From the NCBI GenBank assembly GCA_900321195.1, contig ONVG01000081.1:1-7025 (forward strand): 7,025 nucleotides of DNA. The letters are read 5' to 3'. This DNA is from an uncultured Eubacteriales bacterium (GTDB lineage: Bacteria; Bacillota; Clostridia; Oscillospirales; Acutalibacteraceae). Positions 6,420 to 7,025 of the stretch are shown here, piece by piece (positions within the stretch are counted from its first letter, which is position 1; the number at the start of each line of letters is the position of its first letter). The translations under genes and the position numbers were made by a program. The notes under the pieces are model-generated. The model was not told the DNA's origin. It made no database searches and was given only the letters and a program-made list of their open reading frames with translations.

Positions 6420-7025
6420 TCAGAAACGGAAGTAAAGGAACGGATTATTGGTCGTATCTACAAGAAGTATGCTCGACATAAGGAGCAGATAGACACAGCC
6501 TACCGCGCCAAGTACCTTGCCTGTTGTATATACATAATTATTGCCCCACTCAAAGAAGAACTGCTTGATTTTCGGGAGTATCGGCATAGATACTGCAACG
6601 GCAATAATAAACAGGAAGATATTTTTAAGGAATACGTTCCATGTAAGCGTATCGGCAAAAGCATTTCCGTGTGTTATCATGCTCAAACCGCTGACATTTG
6701 CAAAGAAGTTTCCAAGCTGTCCCATATCGGAGAAGCAGAAAATACCGAAGCCCAGAACTATAACGAGCTTACTGTAGATATGGGTAAGTACAAGCGGCCA
6801 TTTTTTCATGCGTTTCTTGCCTATCTTTATTTCCAAGAGCAGGAAAAGACCGAAATACAGACCCCAGAAGATATAGTTCCATGAAGCGCCGTGCCAGAGG
6901 CCTGTGCAGAACCATACGAGGAAGAGGTTGAAATACTTTCTCGGTCTGCCGAAAACAGGCGCATAGAAAAGATAATCTCTGAAGAAGGAGCTGAGAGAGA
7001 TGTGCCATCTCTGCCAGAACTCACT
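6420..7025 (-). CDS. MBOAT-family O-acyltransferase, AlgI/DltB type (5' partial, C-terminal 201 residues)
   Basis: The frame is open from the window edge at 7025 to the TGA at 6420-6422, so the start lies outside. AlgI-like proteins usually have about 450-500 residues, so more than half is missing. The fragment begins SEFWQRWHISLSSFFRDYLF, the membrane-bound O-acyltransferase hallmark, with a conserved His at fragment position 8. It continues to GLWHGASWNYIFWG, where His45 matches the essential His of AlgI and DltB. Hydrophobic segments follow at about 48-64, 76-99, 131-150 and 168-189, and the protein ends NNPFLYFRF, a common type of MBOAT C-terminus. It is an integral membrane protein that would carry the acyl group from the cytoplasmic thioester to the outside. 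The partner DHHW gene follows after 23 bp. A TTG inside the frame at 6836 could be mistaken for a start, but the MBOAT motifs lie upstream of it. Confidence 0.95.
   Translation of the reverse strand, partial: SEFWQRWHISLSSFFRDYLFYAPVFGRPRKYFNLFLVWFCTGLWHGASWNYIFWGLYFGLFLLLEIKIGKKRMKKWPLVLTHIYSKLVIVLGFGIFCFSDMGQLGNFFANVSGLSMITHGNAFADTLTWNVFLKNIFLFIIAVAVSMPILPKIKQFFFEWGNNYVYTTGKVLGAVGCVYLLLMSSILLVDTTNNPFLYFRF

Noticed and set aside
6827..7024. Short - strand open frames overlapping the MBOAT gene near the window edge.
   Set aside because: They are out of frame with the MBOAT motifs (WHIS, WHGAS), which run open to 7025 in the third frame.

Overview
The window suggests a low-to-moderate GC, Gram-positive member of the Clostridia, most likely Ruminococcus or a close relative. 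This rests on strong AGGAGG-type ribosome binding sites, tight operons, an ABC exporter pair typical of Firmicutes, and an intergenic element of paired GC-rich hairpins that resembles repeats I associate with Ruminococcus genomes. The genus is an inference from sequence flavour. No rRNA or other marker gene is present.

Layout: two convergent operons meet at a bidirectional terminator near 2656-2704. On the + strand, 1-2530 holds the end of one ABC exporter half-transporter (permease part cut off by the window edge) and a complete second one, translationally coupled by an ATGA overlap. Their motifs show a heterodimeric exporter with one degenerate and one canonical ATP site. Between its stop and the terminator lie a 15-bp tandem duplication and a two-hairpin repeat element.

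On the - strand, reading from 7025 down to 2725, there is a four-gene operon: the C-terminal part of an MBOAT O-acyltransferase (AlgI/DltB type), a membrane-anchored DHHW/AlgX-like SGNH protein with an acidic KxEES repeat, an FkbH-family HAD protein, and a small acyl carrier protein. The gaps are 23, 57 and 39 bp. A GAAA-tetraloop hairpin sits in the 57-bp gap.

The working model copies the logic of the dlt (teichoic acid D-alanylation) and alg (alginate acetylation) systems. FkbH would load a C3 unit from a glycolytic intermediate, by family precedent a glyceryl group, onto Ser39 of the carrier protein. The MBOAT protein would move the acyl group across the membrane, and the DHHW protein would pass it to an extracellular polymer. 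FkbH would thus stand in for the adenylating ligase DltA. The set of genes and their catalytic motifs is seen directly; the glyceryl donor and the surface acceptor are inference. This operon is the most interesting part of the window. The ABC exporter operon is probably functionally separate.
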